A DNA stretch of 64,000 nucleotides from Clavaria fumosa (taxonomy: Eukaryota; Basidiomycota; Agaricomycetes; Agaricales; Clavariaceae), in NCBI GenBank assembly GCA_951802425.1, contig OX637805.1, positions 2,232,001 to 2,296,000 on the forward strand, read 5' to 3'. The position numbers and the translations under genes were made by a program. The notes under the pieces are model-generated. The model was not told the DNA's origin, searched no databases, and saw only the letters and a list, made by a program, of their open reading frames with translations. The number at the start of each line of letters is the position of its first letter. The first letter of the stretch is position 1. Of this stretch, positions 37,496-48,517 are shown piece after piece.

Positions 37496-40230
37496 ATGTC
37501 TCCCAGAGGTATCCGGCACATAGGGCATGTCCCCTTCCTCGCTAGCCATCGCAAGAGACAACTCTCGTGAAACCTTGAAAAGGCCGCGATTAGAGCGCGG
37601 AACGGCGAGGGAAAGTGCAACCAGACTCACGCGTGCTGGCAGTCACCAGAACCGGCCCACTCGCCTTCCTTGAACTGCGACAAACATATCCCGCATCGCT
37701 CGACCGCGACGCCGAGTAATGACAGCTTGAGTTTCACGCGCCCGTCTTTGGTGACGCGTCGACGGTCGAGGACGATTTGAGCCCTAGAACGAATCGAATG
37801 TGACGTATGTGAAGCTACTATGGGGGTACGGGTGCCAGGGCCAATCATGTCTGTCAGTGAGAGGAGAGCCTGTAGGTGGATATGGGTCAATGGGTATTCC
37901 ACGGCTCCAGAGGAGTACGTGGGGAAAGGTCGAAACGTACATGGTAATTGGCTCCAGTGCGGTCTTCTGCTAGTTGCGAAAGCAGGACGTTGAGGTGGGC
38001 GTACGGGGAGAGCAACGCGGACGGAGGAGGCGCCTCGATGAGGTCCTCAATTGGCGAGGACGACGGGAAGCGAGGGGTATTGTTCTGTATGAAGTCAGGG
38101 GGCGTCTGCGTCGTGGTGCGGTTGGTTACTGGAGTGCTCGGCATGCTGCGCGGGTCTGGACACTCGGTATCGAGATCGATAAGCAATCCCTCCGGAAAGT
38201 AAGTTGGCGTGGCGGGCGGCTGGGAAGCGACTGTTGGTGGTTGAGGGAGCGGCCGGCCTGCATAATGCCGACCTGGGCGGGGAGTGCCCTCTACAGATGA
38301 AGGGGATGCAGGGGACGGACGAGTCGGACTCATACCACAAGATAAAATCACAGGGATGTCATGAATTACGGTTACGGGTGGGATTGAAGAGACATTAGAT
38401 GGCGCAATGGAGGTCTCTGGAGCAATTTGCAAGCTTTGCACGCGGGAACTCAATTGTATGTCTGAGGTGTCCAATCGTCGAGCGAGCTCTCTCCACCCTG
38501 TTGGCTCTGGCATAGTTGGGGTGCTCGGCTCACGCTGCACGAGGGAATCCATGTTGAATGAGCGAATTGTAGATTGAGAAGGCGATGAAGGTGTTGAAGG
38601 TGTTTGAACTGGAGCACTTTCGCGGGGAAGTTTTTCAACCGCACCGCTCTTGGGAGGATTATGCGACCGCGTTAGGGGCCTAGAGGGAGGTGGCGGTGGT
38701 GGCCTTCGCTTCATAGGCGTCGAGGAAGACGTCTCGAGAAACGCATGTTTTTCAATTGGTACGGTCGAAATGGACAAGGTAGGGGGTGCTGGTGGAACAG
38801 GACGGCGAATTGGGCGATTGACGAAGGCTGTAGGAGAGCCCTGTGGTGATTTCTGGGAGAGTTCAGAGGGTGGGACACTGTGCACTAGGGGCGAGGGATA
38901 TGGTGTGACGGTAACATCGGTTGGAAAACGCTTTGCAGTTGTAGACAAGGCTGACGACTTCTGAGAGGGTGATACACTATGCACCGACAGTGGGGGGTAT
39001 GGAGTAACGGTGGTATCGGGCGGGAGGCGTTTCGCCGCCCTGTGCGATGCAGACACCTGCTTTGCTGGTTCCAATTCTGTGATGTTCTCCTCGCATGATA
39101 TATCCAGTTCGAGCATTTCCCAGGTGTCCAACAGTTCCGGAGCTACTTCGGAGAATACAGGAGGTCCCTCTTTGCCTTTCCCTTTGAAGAGCTTCCTCGT
39201 CCCACGCAAGTCCGGCTTTTCAGACTTAGACGGCAAGGGGAAACGCCCAAGTGAGGTCGTGCTGCGGAGAAATGTTGTTTTTGAGCGGTTGAAGGAGCAC
39301 GGAGATGACGGGAATGTGGGCGAAGCAGCGCGGTTGCGCTCTGGTGCTCGGGGAGGGGAGGTAAGCACGCGTAGGGGCGAGAAAATCCTTGCTTTTGTGG
39401 AGACGGGCGTGCAGGGATAGGTCGCAGCTTCAGGAGAGTCCTCGTCCGAGTCTAGGATTCCGCGGCCCTGGCGGGGGAATCGATGTGCCTCAAACATAGA
39501 CTGCGACTCAGTGGGGCCAGAATTAGGCGCGACGGAGGCGAGATCTGCGGCCCGTCTACGGAGGCACTCGCGCTTTACTCGCTCTTCGAGCGGAAAGCCG
39601 AGCTTACGGTCTTCCTCCCACTCCGTCTGAAGTGGCTCGATATCTACTATCTCCAGACTCGATTCTGAAGACGACGTAGAAGCATTGACTGCGAGTGAAG
39701 AGCGCGGAGACTGTGGCGCTTTGAAAGTTGGGGAATAAGAAGTAGGGGTGTTGGAAGAGATGCCGGACATTGTAGTTGGGATTGTGATGGAGATGCTGGG
39801 GGGCGGTGCGGTGGTCGATCCTGGTAGCGGAGAAGTAGGGGGCGTCGAGATGGCTTCCTGAAATGAAGGGGGAGGATCTTCAGGCATAGATACGTCTGAT
39901 CAAGGTTCCACTCTACATCACTGACGATGAATTGACGGACTTCTCACCTTGTTCGACTAGGTTGTGGGCCTCTCGGTTGGTTGGATGCGCGCGAGCAGCC
40001 CTGCGAACGGTCTGAGATCGTATTGACCGTGGCAATCCCGTGTTAAATCTAGGTTCGTCGTCTTGTTTGATGGTCCTGTCTTGCTTAGCGCGCTTCTTGG
40101 TCCTCACCTTGCGCACTCCTGCGGCGACATTCTCGGGAGGTACGAGGGTTCCTTGGGTATGCCGAAAATTGTGAGCAGCTGGGAGTACACTAACAAAGTC
40201 TGCTGCTCTCTGACTGCCAGCGGGGGCCAT
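37496..40230 (-). CDS. Large disordered protein with C-terminal RING-H2 finger (probable E3 ubiquitin ligase)
   Basis: Four exons: from 40230 (MAPAGSQRAADF) to about 39951, then from about 39898 to about 37940, about 37870-37631 and 37496-37573, roughly 850 aa. The first intron joins LVEQ to DVSMPEDPPPSFQ in frame. Most of the protein is Pro/Ser/Thr-rich and looks disordered, with proline runs such as PPPPPPSRPL. The last exons hold a RING-H2 finger: CGIC, then CQHAFHESC, then CPMC, spacing C-X2-C-X14-C-X-H-X2-H-X2-C-X10-C-X2-C. RING-H2 fingers recruit ubiquitin-conjugating enzymes, so a ligase role is likely; the target is unknown. The gene is convergent with the condensin gene (433 bp between stop codons). 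Confidence 0.8.
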
Positions 40231-40686
40231 TGGAGGGTTGGAAGCTAGGACTTCCGTCTGACACGAGGACGGGCAGCTTGGCTATTTGTATTTGTATTGG
40301 TTGTTTCCATATTTGTGCGATTGACTGCCGTTTTTGGACACGGATCACAAATGCGCGCAAGCAAAGGGTCGCCGTCCTCGCGGCCATGATGCTCAACGTG
40401 GCATAGCAGCGTCCAGCTTGTCGCTTACCTTCTCCTCGTCCGCTGATACATGCCAACGGTGCTGCGAACACGCTGCTTTTGGCTGCGTGTCATACAACGC
40501 GGCCACGACTTGCCGTCATCTCGCAGATCCCACTTCTCTACGTGATCCAACCCTTCTGCTGCCTCGTCACACAGCCCAGCAGTTTCTCTTCCACGTTGTA
40601 ACTTCGTGTGCGCTGGAATCAACAAAATGCGCACACAGACTTTGCCTCCACTCCTTTTCATCTTGACCCCGCACCCACCTCTTTCA

Positions 40687-41271
40687 ATGCCGCCAAGACG
40701 GACCTTCTCCCATCGCGAGCGGTTGCGCATCCCGTCCCGCGCATTCCTCACCATATCTCCATACGCATTTGAGCCGCTGTTCACACAACACGACATTGAG
40801 GCTTTATTACGCCCTGACGGTTATCCCTGGAATCCGATTGCCCAGCCAGCTCCCGAATACCCAGTGGCTTTGCACCGCGAATCTGTGTCTCTGCCGCGCG
40901 AGTTTGGGCACGGCAGGAGAACTACTACTCGAAGAGCGTCGGTGATTTCTAGCCTGGTATGCTCGCACGTATTTGACTCCTGACAGCGGATGCTAATCGG
41001 GGCTTTGGTTGGCCGTCCAGCGATCGTTGTTCAAAAGGAGGCGGAAGATATTCTGAATCACAGTCGCAGGGGAGAACCTATTTATAAGATTGAGGATGTA
41101 CAAGTGGGTATCCTCAATGCTCTGTTGCCGAGAGCGGTTACTTACAGTGATGCCATTAACAGTCTCACATGTAATGAGTATTTTTCTGGCTTGCGATGTT
41201 GAGTATTGTTCTGTAACTTGAATGTACTGGTTTTTTCTCTTCTCTTTTTTAGTTTTTTAGGTTTGCTGTAG
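40687..41271 (+). CDS. Unrecognised small protein, about 154 aa
   Basis: Exons 40687-40956, 40987-41170 and a very short third exon 41261-41271 join in frame. The start MPPRRTFSHRERLRIPSRAF is basic and could be a mitochondrial targeting sequence; an in-frame ATG also exists at 40606. The middle reads DIEALLRPDGYPWNPIAQPAPEY-like, followed in exon 2 by a compact, helix-prone segment (GRPAIVVQKEAEDILNHSRR). I do not recognise the family. Intron 1 is only 30 nt, unusually short, so the first junction needs checking. It is divergent from the RING gene, 456 bp away. The third exon is the least certain part. Confidence 0.5.
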
Positions 41272-41602
41272 ATAATGCTTATGTGACATTGACGCCGTAG
41301 GCGATGCGGTTTTCCTTTTTCTTTGACGCTCCGAGTCGTGAGATGCATCACTTACAAGTATGACGCTTTTTGCGCTCGCTATCCTTCCGCCGTCCGAGCT
41401 CAGAATATCCCCCTTTCTGTGATGATCTGAGCTAAGTTACCATTGTTTACTAACAACATTTTTGTGTACTGGGTCTCCCATCCCAGGCCACTGAGTGCTC
41501 AGTTGAGGATATCCACTCACAGGAAGAGACAATAATCTGAGAATCAGAGAAGGCAAAGGACAGAAGCAATATCCCAGGCACTGTCATGCTGGAGACAAGG
41601 TA
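41272..41602. other. Spacer, no gene seen
   Basis: 3' region of the small gene followed by unremarkable DNA up to the left end of a fold-back element at 41603. No open frame with conserved motifs. Confidence 0.4.
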
Positions 41603-41831
41603 CATCAGGAAACCTCAAATTGTCTTGATTTTGTCTTGATAGTCTTCACTGCAAAAATCAAGCAGGTCAAGACAAATCAAGAAAATGGACATGCTTAATC
41701 AAGAACCTTTTGTCTTGATCTGTCTTGACTTGAGAATTCAAGACAGTCAAGAAACAAATCAAGACCAATCAAGTACAATCAAGACATGTAAGTAGGTTCA
41801 AATTGTCAAGAAAGTTTTAGGTTTCCTGATG
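41603..41831. repeat. Miniature inverted-repeat element, 229 bp, rich in TCAAGACA
   Basis: Ends are CATCAGGAAACCT and AGGTTTCCTGATG, a perfect 13-bp inverted repeat. The inside contains about ten TCAAGACA/TGTCTTGA-type words in both orientations. No clear target duplication is visible (GGTA on the left, CACTAG on the right). No coding capacity. Confidence 0.75.
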
Positions 41832-42025
41832 CACTAGAGGGGTTGATGGAGGATAGTTCACATGTTCCAGAGGATGTCAATGCCTTCATAGCAGGGCTCA
41901 TGGCTGACTTCAGGGAGCTGCAGATGTGACATTCCCACACCTTCCATTTTTGGTAATTTACCATGACTTGAGTCACTTGTAACCACACTGTCTTGATTGG
42001 TTTCGCTCCGCTCAGCTTTCTGTAT

Positions 42026-42070
42026 TATATATTTGAAAAAACTGGACCAAACCGAACCATGGCAACACTA
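42026..42070. repeat. Right end of a hAT-like miniature element
   Basis: The end GAACCATGGCAACACTA equals the right end of the complete element at 62486-62694 apart from internal differences. The matching left end is missing here, so this is a truncated copy. Confidence 0.5.
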
Positions 42071-42095
42071 CCCAGACGCGACACCTCCTTCTATC

Positions 42096-42922
42096 TCAGT
42101 CGTCATCACCAAAAAGGTTACGTAAGATGTAACCAAAATCAAACTCATCCATATGCTCCGCGGCGCGCAAGGTCGTAACGTTGCCCAGCGGGTGGCTAGA
42201 GACGAGGACACAAAGTGGATAAAACACGTCACGCTGCTCCTTGTCGTCCCCGTTCTGCCATTCGCCCGAAGACGTCTTGCCCATCCACCGCGCTTGTACA
42301 TCGACAGGAACGGTCCCACCCGTCGGGGGGATAGAAGCCTTGAGGCCGAGCAACGCTTCACCTCCTTTCTCCGCACCAAGCAGAAGGGCGTACGAGGGGC
42401 ACGCGTGCACTTCGGACACGATCGCGAGGTGTTGCTCCAGGCGGCCGTTGCTGTAGAGCTTGATGAGATTCCCCTGGTTCTCGATACGCGTCATGACGGG
42501 ACGGTGGAGGATGAGAACAGCATTGACGCCGTCAGACAGCTGGAAGTGCGCTTTGAAGCTACAGTCTGCGAATCCGGGGATGTCTCTGCCAACCCACAAT
42601 GAGTCCCGAAGCCGAGGACGACCCAACGGACAAAAATATGGCTGGCTTACGCCCCGGTGTCTGCAGTGACGCTCAAGCTCTTAGTGCCTTCAGCCGTCAA
42701 CATCATGCGTTCCGACCGCGCCCCTGGCTCGGGCTTTTTCAACGAGTCCGTCGGCAGTACGAGTCCATCGTCGAAGATGTTTCCCTGCTTCATGAACCTG
42801 CCACTTGTTGTAATGTAGCCAAAATCGCCGGCGGCGATTTTGCCGCTCGGATCCAGGTTTGGGTACTTGCCACGGTTGTTGCGGAAGATGTGGTCTATGA
42901 ACAATGTTTCGTTGCTCTTCAT
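42096..42922 (-). CDS. Unrecognised 253-aa protein, possibly gasdermin-like
   Basis: Exons 42651-42922 and 42096-42585 join in frame across a 65-nt GT-AG intron. The protein starts MKSNETLFIDHIFRNNRGKY, with AAGDFGYITTSGRFMKQGNI soon after. The second exon contains AVLILHRPVMTRI, a YSNGRLEQHLAIVSEVHACP segment and FYPLCVLVSSH near the end. There is no signal peptide or membrane helix. Length and the alternation of short hydrophobic and polar stretches suggest a beta-rich fold. Size and pattern remind me of the fungal gasdermin-like (RCD-1) proteins, which form pores after proteolysis and act in self/non-self cell death, but I cannot confirm this from sequence alone; another intracellular beta-rich family is possible. 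No protease gene is next to it. Confidence 0.6.
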
Positions 42923-43404
42923 GCTCGAGGCTGGGCTTGTAGTTGGGTGTGAAATGGACCGTTTGGTGCTTTAAATACCCCAGATGTGTGCTGTCAACCC
43001 AGATCTGGGTAGGTGAAACACTTCGTCGTTAATAATTCTGAAGCGTTTGAAACGCATCTTCAACATAATGATATAATGAAATGGTAGATCGTCGCCGTAG
43101 CAGATCTATTGCAAGGGGCAATTTCTCGCTGACGACAAAAGCTCCGTGAAAAACATGAGCGTCGATTGATTGAGATTATTGTCTGGACCTAAGAAAACCG
43201 TAGATGGTGACACATGTTACATGGGCGAGAGAACAACTCGCACTGATTCTCTTTTGGATTTGGCAACCCCCGGATCAATTGAAATGCTGGTAGATGGGCT
43301 GAGCAATTTTGAGGCTATACATAATCCGACTAGTCTATAGTTGAGGCTCTGGGGCGGTGTCTGGAATCAAATATTAGCTGCATTGGGCTAATTCTACTAG
43401 CCTA
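42923..43404. other. Spacer, no gene seen
   Basis: Upstream region of the minus-strand gene at 42922, then AT-rich DNA with GGCTAATT / AGCCTAAT words up to the break point of the VPS3-like gene. The N-terminal part of that gene is not found here. Confidence 0.5.
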
Positions 43405-46400
43405 ATGCGGCTATTCTTGTTAGCCAAATCAGGCTATTTGACCCAATCGTGTGCCCCTCCTCGACGAAAGCGCTTGTATCGCTTCCTCAATCTGCTGATG
43501 CAGCACTTGAGCACCAAATTTGCCCGCTCCCATGTCCTCGTGCTCGGGTTCGACTGCGTTACCTCTCTGTTGCCGTCTACGCTTATCTACCAGGTCGAGG
43601 CACTCCTGCAGGCACACCGCATTCAGGATGCGGTGGACATCGCCGACGCGCAGAGCCAGCGGATCCAGAGTGGTGCATCCAATGGGGACGAGGTCTAGCT
43701 TCGTCTCTCCCTCTCCTCTACCGTATTTGAACCTAATACGGGTGGCCTGGCGCAGACCGAAGAACTACACTACGTCTACCAGTGCATCGGCTGGCAATGC
43801 TTCCGCGAGACGCTCTTCGACGATGCGGGGCGACACCTCTTCGCGGGCATGCTTGACCCGCGCGTTCTCCTCAGCTACTTTCCAGATATGTGTGGCGGCG
43901 CGCTCTTCGACCCTGCATCCGCGCATGCGGTTGACGTCTTCGCTGGCGTCGCAGCACATATGCCGCCTGAGCCGTCAGTGGAGGACGTAAGTGAGTCCGT
44001 CAGTCCCTCCCTTCCATAGAGCCTAGAAGACACCTTCTTTCTTGATGCTGTCCTTATAACCTCCCCGTGCCCCCGTGCCCATTCCGCTGATACCCACCAA
44101 CCTAGTCAACAACTACTCCCCGCATCTTGCTCCATCGACACTCACCGCCCTGCCCACTGCGGAGTTGCGCCGTGTCCTCAGCACTGCGCATGACATGCTC
44201 GAGCACTATCTGCGCCGCTGGAGGGCGGGGCGGAGGAATGCCATTACCATGGCAACGACGAACGCAAATACGGAGGAGAGACGCCCGCCAGATGGGACAC
44301 TCCTCCAGCAGGTCGTGTTATCCCCATTTTCCCCTTCCCACCTCCACACCACCTAATCCTACCCCCAGGCAGTTGACACAGCCTTGCTGAAACTCTACAC
44401 CACCCGCCACCAAACCGCGCCCCTGCTCACACTCCTTGCTTCTGTACACGCTGTCTCCCTGGTCGATGCCGAGCCTGCACTACAGCGCGCAGGGCAGTAC
44501 GCCGCGCTTGCAATGCTTTACAGGCAGCAACACGGGAACGGACACGCGCGGGCATTGCTTGGTCTATGGGCTAAGTTGGGTCTCCCACTCTCTTCCGACC
44601 AGCATGAGATGGCTTAATGAGACCTTCCTTTTGGCGGCAGACTCGCGGATGGCGACTGGATCGACAGCGGTGGCGGTGACGTGCCCGATCCGCTGGGGGA
44701 GATGCTTGCCTACCTCGGCGCGAGCCGCGACCGCGCGCTCCTCGCGGAATGGGTCGGGTGGCTCGCTAAGCGCGACCCTGGGCGGACCCTGAAGGTATTA
44801 TCACCATTGTCATCGCCGCACTACAATGATGGAATCGCAACACAGCTTCTGACTGCGCGAGACGCGCCCACGAAACGCAGCGGCACTAGAGGCGCAGCCC
44901 GAGACGCAGAGGACGATGCAGCCATGCTTCGTCTGCTGTCCGACACAGATGCGGACTCGGGGGCGCAGTTCCTCGAGTGGCTCGTGCTGCAGAAGCGCAG
45001 CCCCGTGCGTTGTTCTGTGCTAACGACAATTATTTTCTAAATATTATTATCATTATTCCACAGGCCCCTGAACTGCACGGACAGCTCGCCATGTCGTGCG
45101 TCGAGCGTGTGCTCGCGCACCTCGTTGACCCGGGTGTCTCCAAGCTCTGGCGCGCCAAAGGTCAGTCCCACTCTAAAATGCCAAACCCAAATAACTTAAT
45201 GTTTCCGAGCCACGTCCTACGCTTCAATGACAAACACGACGACCCCCTTCTTCTCCTACTTTGCGTCGACGACGCCTGACGCGGCGCACAAGCGCGCGCG
45301 TGTGCAGTGCGCACTGGTCCTGCAGGGCTCACAGGCATATGATGCGCAGAAAGTGTATGCGCGCTTGGTCGCAGCTACCACACCGGTATCACCGGTGGAG
45401 GGATTGGAGGGACAGGCGCAAGGACAGGCCCATTTGCCCATGCGAGCGCATCGGAGGACACTTGCACTTGAGTTGGCTATCGTGCTGAGCAAGGTGAACT
45501 TGCACCCGAATCTCCCTTTCCTGTCCTTACTTTCATGACTTGCTTGTTTCCAGCTTGGCAGGCATCGCGAGGTGCTCACGACGCTTGTATATGACCTCAA
45601 GGACACCATAACCGCAGAAGCATATTGTGCACTCACTGTCAACTGCAAAAGCGAGAATGGGGAAGCGGAAGGCGAAACACCGCGCGTGGTGAGTGCGGCA
45701 CTCGCGTATGCTGTGGCGAGGAGCTGTGGGTTGCAGGCGTGGGCGGGTGCTCTGTTCTCCAGTCCGGGGGTTGCTGTACCGCCGTCAACGACGACGGCGA
45801 TGTGGCGGAATCCCGTCACTGCCTCTGCCTCTAGGACGCCGGGACAAATGAAACGGAAGACGCTGTTGGACATGCTATTGGATGTGTATATTTGCGATCC
45901 GTGCGTGCTCCTGATGAATCGAGTGCTTTTCATTTAGCGTTGGGGGTATGGTAGGGAGGTGTCGGTTGAGCGAACGTCGCGCCTGCTGAACGCGCACGCC
46001 GTGAGCCTCGACGTGGTTGATGTAAGTCTCCACAAGCATCTATTCTAAGTTGGTCTAACAATAAGGCACAGGTGGTACCGCTGGTCCCGTCAGAGTGGCC
46101 TGTACAGAAACTGTCGGGATTCGTGTGCCGGTCATTCCGGCGAACGCTGCATGCGCGTCATGAGGCACAGATTATGAAGGCAATCAGTGTGGGGCAGAAC
46201 TTGGCGGTGTGTGTTTGTTTATTGTCACTCTGAGCTACATCTTGGGTGGGTATCAATCACTATAATAGGTTGCAGAGCACACGTGGGCCGTAGTACGAGA
46301 GTTTGGGGCAATGGTTGAGGAGGTTATTAGTGAGGATGGCAATGATGTCATAGATGAGAAGGTAATTGAGAAGGTGATGGAAATGGAAGAGAAGAATCAC

Positions 46401-46406
46401 TTATGA
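43405..46406 (+). pseudogene. VPS3/VPS39/TGFBRAP1-family gene lacking its N-terminal domain
   Basis: Family members are tethering subunits of the endosomal CORVET/HOPS complexes; they carry an N-terminal CNH beta-propeller followed by helical VPS39-type domains. Here the homology starts at the end of the propeller region: SLPQSADAALEHQICPLP in one frame, then SLLPSTLIYQVEALLQAHRI in another frame, so a frame shift lies near 43520. Then follow HYVYQCIGWQCFRETLFDDA and LFAGMLDPRVLLSYFPD, a helical middle with several short introns, and a C-terminus with VPLVPSEWPVQKLSGFVCRS, ending at TGA 46404-46406. The roughly 400-500 residue propeller is missing upstream. An in-frame ATG at 43405 could still give a shortened protein. 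The rest is free of obvious nonsense codons, so the truncation is probably recent, or this is a partial duplicate of an intact gene elsewhere. Confidence 0.7.
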
Positions 46407-46649
46407 TACCATTGAGTGATAAACTTATTTGTATTACTCATGTCATTACTGCTGCTGGTGTCATGTCTGGAGGGGAAAGAATCAAAAACCTCTATATGTA
46501 GTGTAAGCCATCTGGCTTAGTGGTTAATGTCATCTGCTGGCAGATAGCAGATCTCTTTATCTTCCTTGTAGGCTCTTGGGGAGCCCAAGTCATACAATGG
46601 AAGAGCTGGTTGTCAGGATGGCTTACATAAGCCACTCAGTTGTCACATC
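46407..46649. other. Short spacer with a tRNA A-box-like word
   Basis: TGGCTTAGTGGTTAATG (46512-46528) fits an RNA polymerase III A box, but no matching B box or cloverleaf follows. At 46614 the sequence TGTCAGGATGGCTTACATAAGCC resembles the start of the family A LTR and may be the left end of a related LTR into which the hAT-like element at 46650 inserted. Confidence 0.35.
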
Positions 46650-47233
46650 TAGTGCTGTGCAAGGCCCGGCTTGAAGCCCCAAGGCCCCGGCTGCCGAGCC
46701 CTGGGAGCCCGAGCCGAGCTGGGCCATTGATGCAGGCTTGTGGGGCTCAAGGGCCCAGCTCAAGCTACAAAAAGCCTGAGCTGAGCTGTCAAGCCCCAGC
46801 TTGAAATGATGACACATCAGTCCTGTATGTTCTTCAGCCACATCAGAAAAGGAAGGTGCTGCCCATGGGTACCATTACTACCATAGTGTGCACTCTATTC
46901 CATATGGCAACAAACACCGTTCTGTCAGCACTGCCTCGCCCGAAATGGGTACTGACAGCATCAGGCAGGCTGCTTGATGCATCAAACTCAGCAGCACCAT
47001 CTTTGTCATCCCATAGGGCAGCTATTGAGGCCAAGCGAGCTGAAGAAGTGGCTCAGCAACACCATGCAATGACAAAATGTGTAGATACTTAGTTTACAAA
47101 TTTCTCCTGAAAGCTGGGGCCTGAGCCTGAGGCCTTCTACAACGGCTCGGCTCACCAAAACTGTAAGCCTGAGCCGGGTCAAGCCGAGCCTGAGCCAGGG
47201 CATTTGAGCTGGGCCGGGCCCTGCACAGCACTA
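46650..47233. mobile_element. hAT-type miniature element, 584 bp, 8-bp duplication GTCACATC
   Basis: Ends are TAGTGCTGTGCAAGGCCCGGC and its near-perfect complement GCCGGGCCCTGCACAGCACTA. Flanks are GTCACATC at 46642-46649 and 47234-47241, an exact 8-bp target duplication typical of hAT transposons. The inner flanks are rich in AGCC/GGCT words in both orientations. There is no transposase. Confidence 0.88.
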
Positions 47234-47241
47234 GTCACATC

Positions 47242-48216
47242 TGTGCTGCTCCCTTTGGGTCCAGACCAGAAACACTATCTCTGGTCCTGGACTTCCTATC
47301 TCCAGCCCCCGACTTCTGATCTCCAGACCTGGATCTCTGAACTCCTGCTCTGGTGCCTCAGCATCTGAGGGTACCTGCCCCGCATGTGGGGCAAGCACCA
47401 AACCCACTTCTGGGGATAGTTCCCCAAGTGGCTGTCCTGATCCCAATCCTGATCCCAATCCCAATCTCTGATTCCCAAGTCCGACTTCCTGACTGTCATG
47501 AACCAACATCTGTGGTTACTCACCAGCAACGAACTCCAAGCGTGGAAACCAAACAATCCACGCAGTTGCTTGGCAGCATAGCTACCAACCTGATGGTAGT
47601 AGTGTCCGACCTCCAGATCAGGATACTGATCCCTGTTGCAACTCCCATTGTCCCATAGCAAGTCCTGCAATGTATCTCTGGGACATTCTCCATAGCTACC
47701 ATCAATACTCCAGGTTGCTGGAAATGCCCTAGATTCGTAGTATATATACTCAACTACTTCGTAGAGTATTCGGCAGTCTGGATACCACCCTCATACACCC
47801 TCGTACAACCTCGTCCACCCCTGTACCTCTGTACCCCGTACCCGTATCCCATCTGACCCCCATCTCCCATCCCTCCGTCCATTCCTGCACTTCCATCCTT
47901 TCCACCTGCCACCTTGTAATTCGTATCATGTCTAATCTGACCCTTGCCCTCTGTCTCCTATGCCAGTTGTGCTAAGTCCAACTGACTCCTGACCAACTCC
48001 TGACCAACTCCTGTCTGACCCCCAGAATCTGTCCCTGACAACCTGCACAGCTGCCTGACCTCCAGAACTCACCTCTGAACCCCGGAACTCCGTATCCATC
48101 CCCCTACCCGACTTCTGCTTCCACTCCTTTCATCACTCATTAAACCTGAACTCTGTCCAAACTCCATCTCCGCCCTCCCATCTGTCCCTCATCTTGATTA
48201 TGACAAAGTCCACCCC
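47242..48216. other. CCTGA/CTCC-rich repeat-like DNA, no gene
   Basis: Long stretch dominated by short words such as GACTTCCTGA, CCAACTCCTGA and CCCAATCC. A TATATA word lies near 47743. It probably belongs to the disrupted LTR-like sequence starting at 46614 and may continue at 54259-54477 on the other side of the G2 insertion, since both sides share GGACATCC/GACCTCC-like composition. Confidence 0.4.
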
Positions 48217-48517
48217 TGTTAGGATTGCTTACATAAGCCATCCCAAAGAGGAGTTGTGGAGAAACTAGGGAGGGTTGTCGGAAGGTCACATGACCTGTGG
48301 CTGGGGTGGGATTACATAATCATAAGATCACATGACCTGAGGCCTGGGTGCATCACATGATCTGAGGGTCTGAGCATAGGAATGCTGGCAAGTGCCAAAG
48401 CATTCATTATAAGTACCTTTGCTTTTCCTTTTTTGTACTCTTTTCCCCTTATCTTAGTATTGTTGTCATGACCTTACCCTTAAGTTGTGTGAGACCCAGT
48501 CTGATATAATACTAAGA
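48217..48517 (+). repeat. 5' LTR of G2
   Basis: 301-bp family A LTR, begins TGTTAGGATTGC and ends TACTAAGA. Very similar to the LTRs at 53969 and 57417. Confidence 0.9.
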
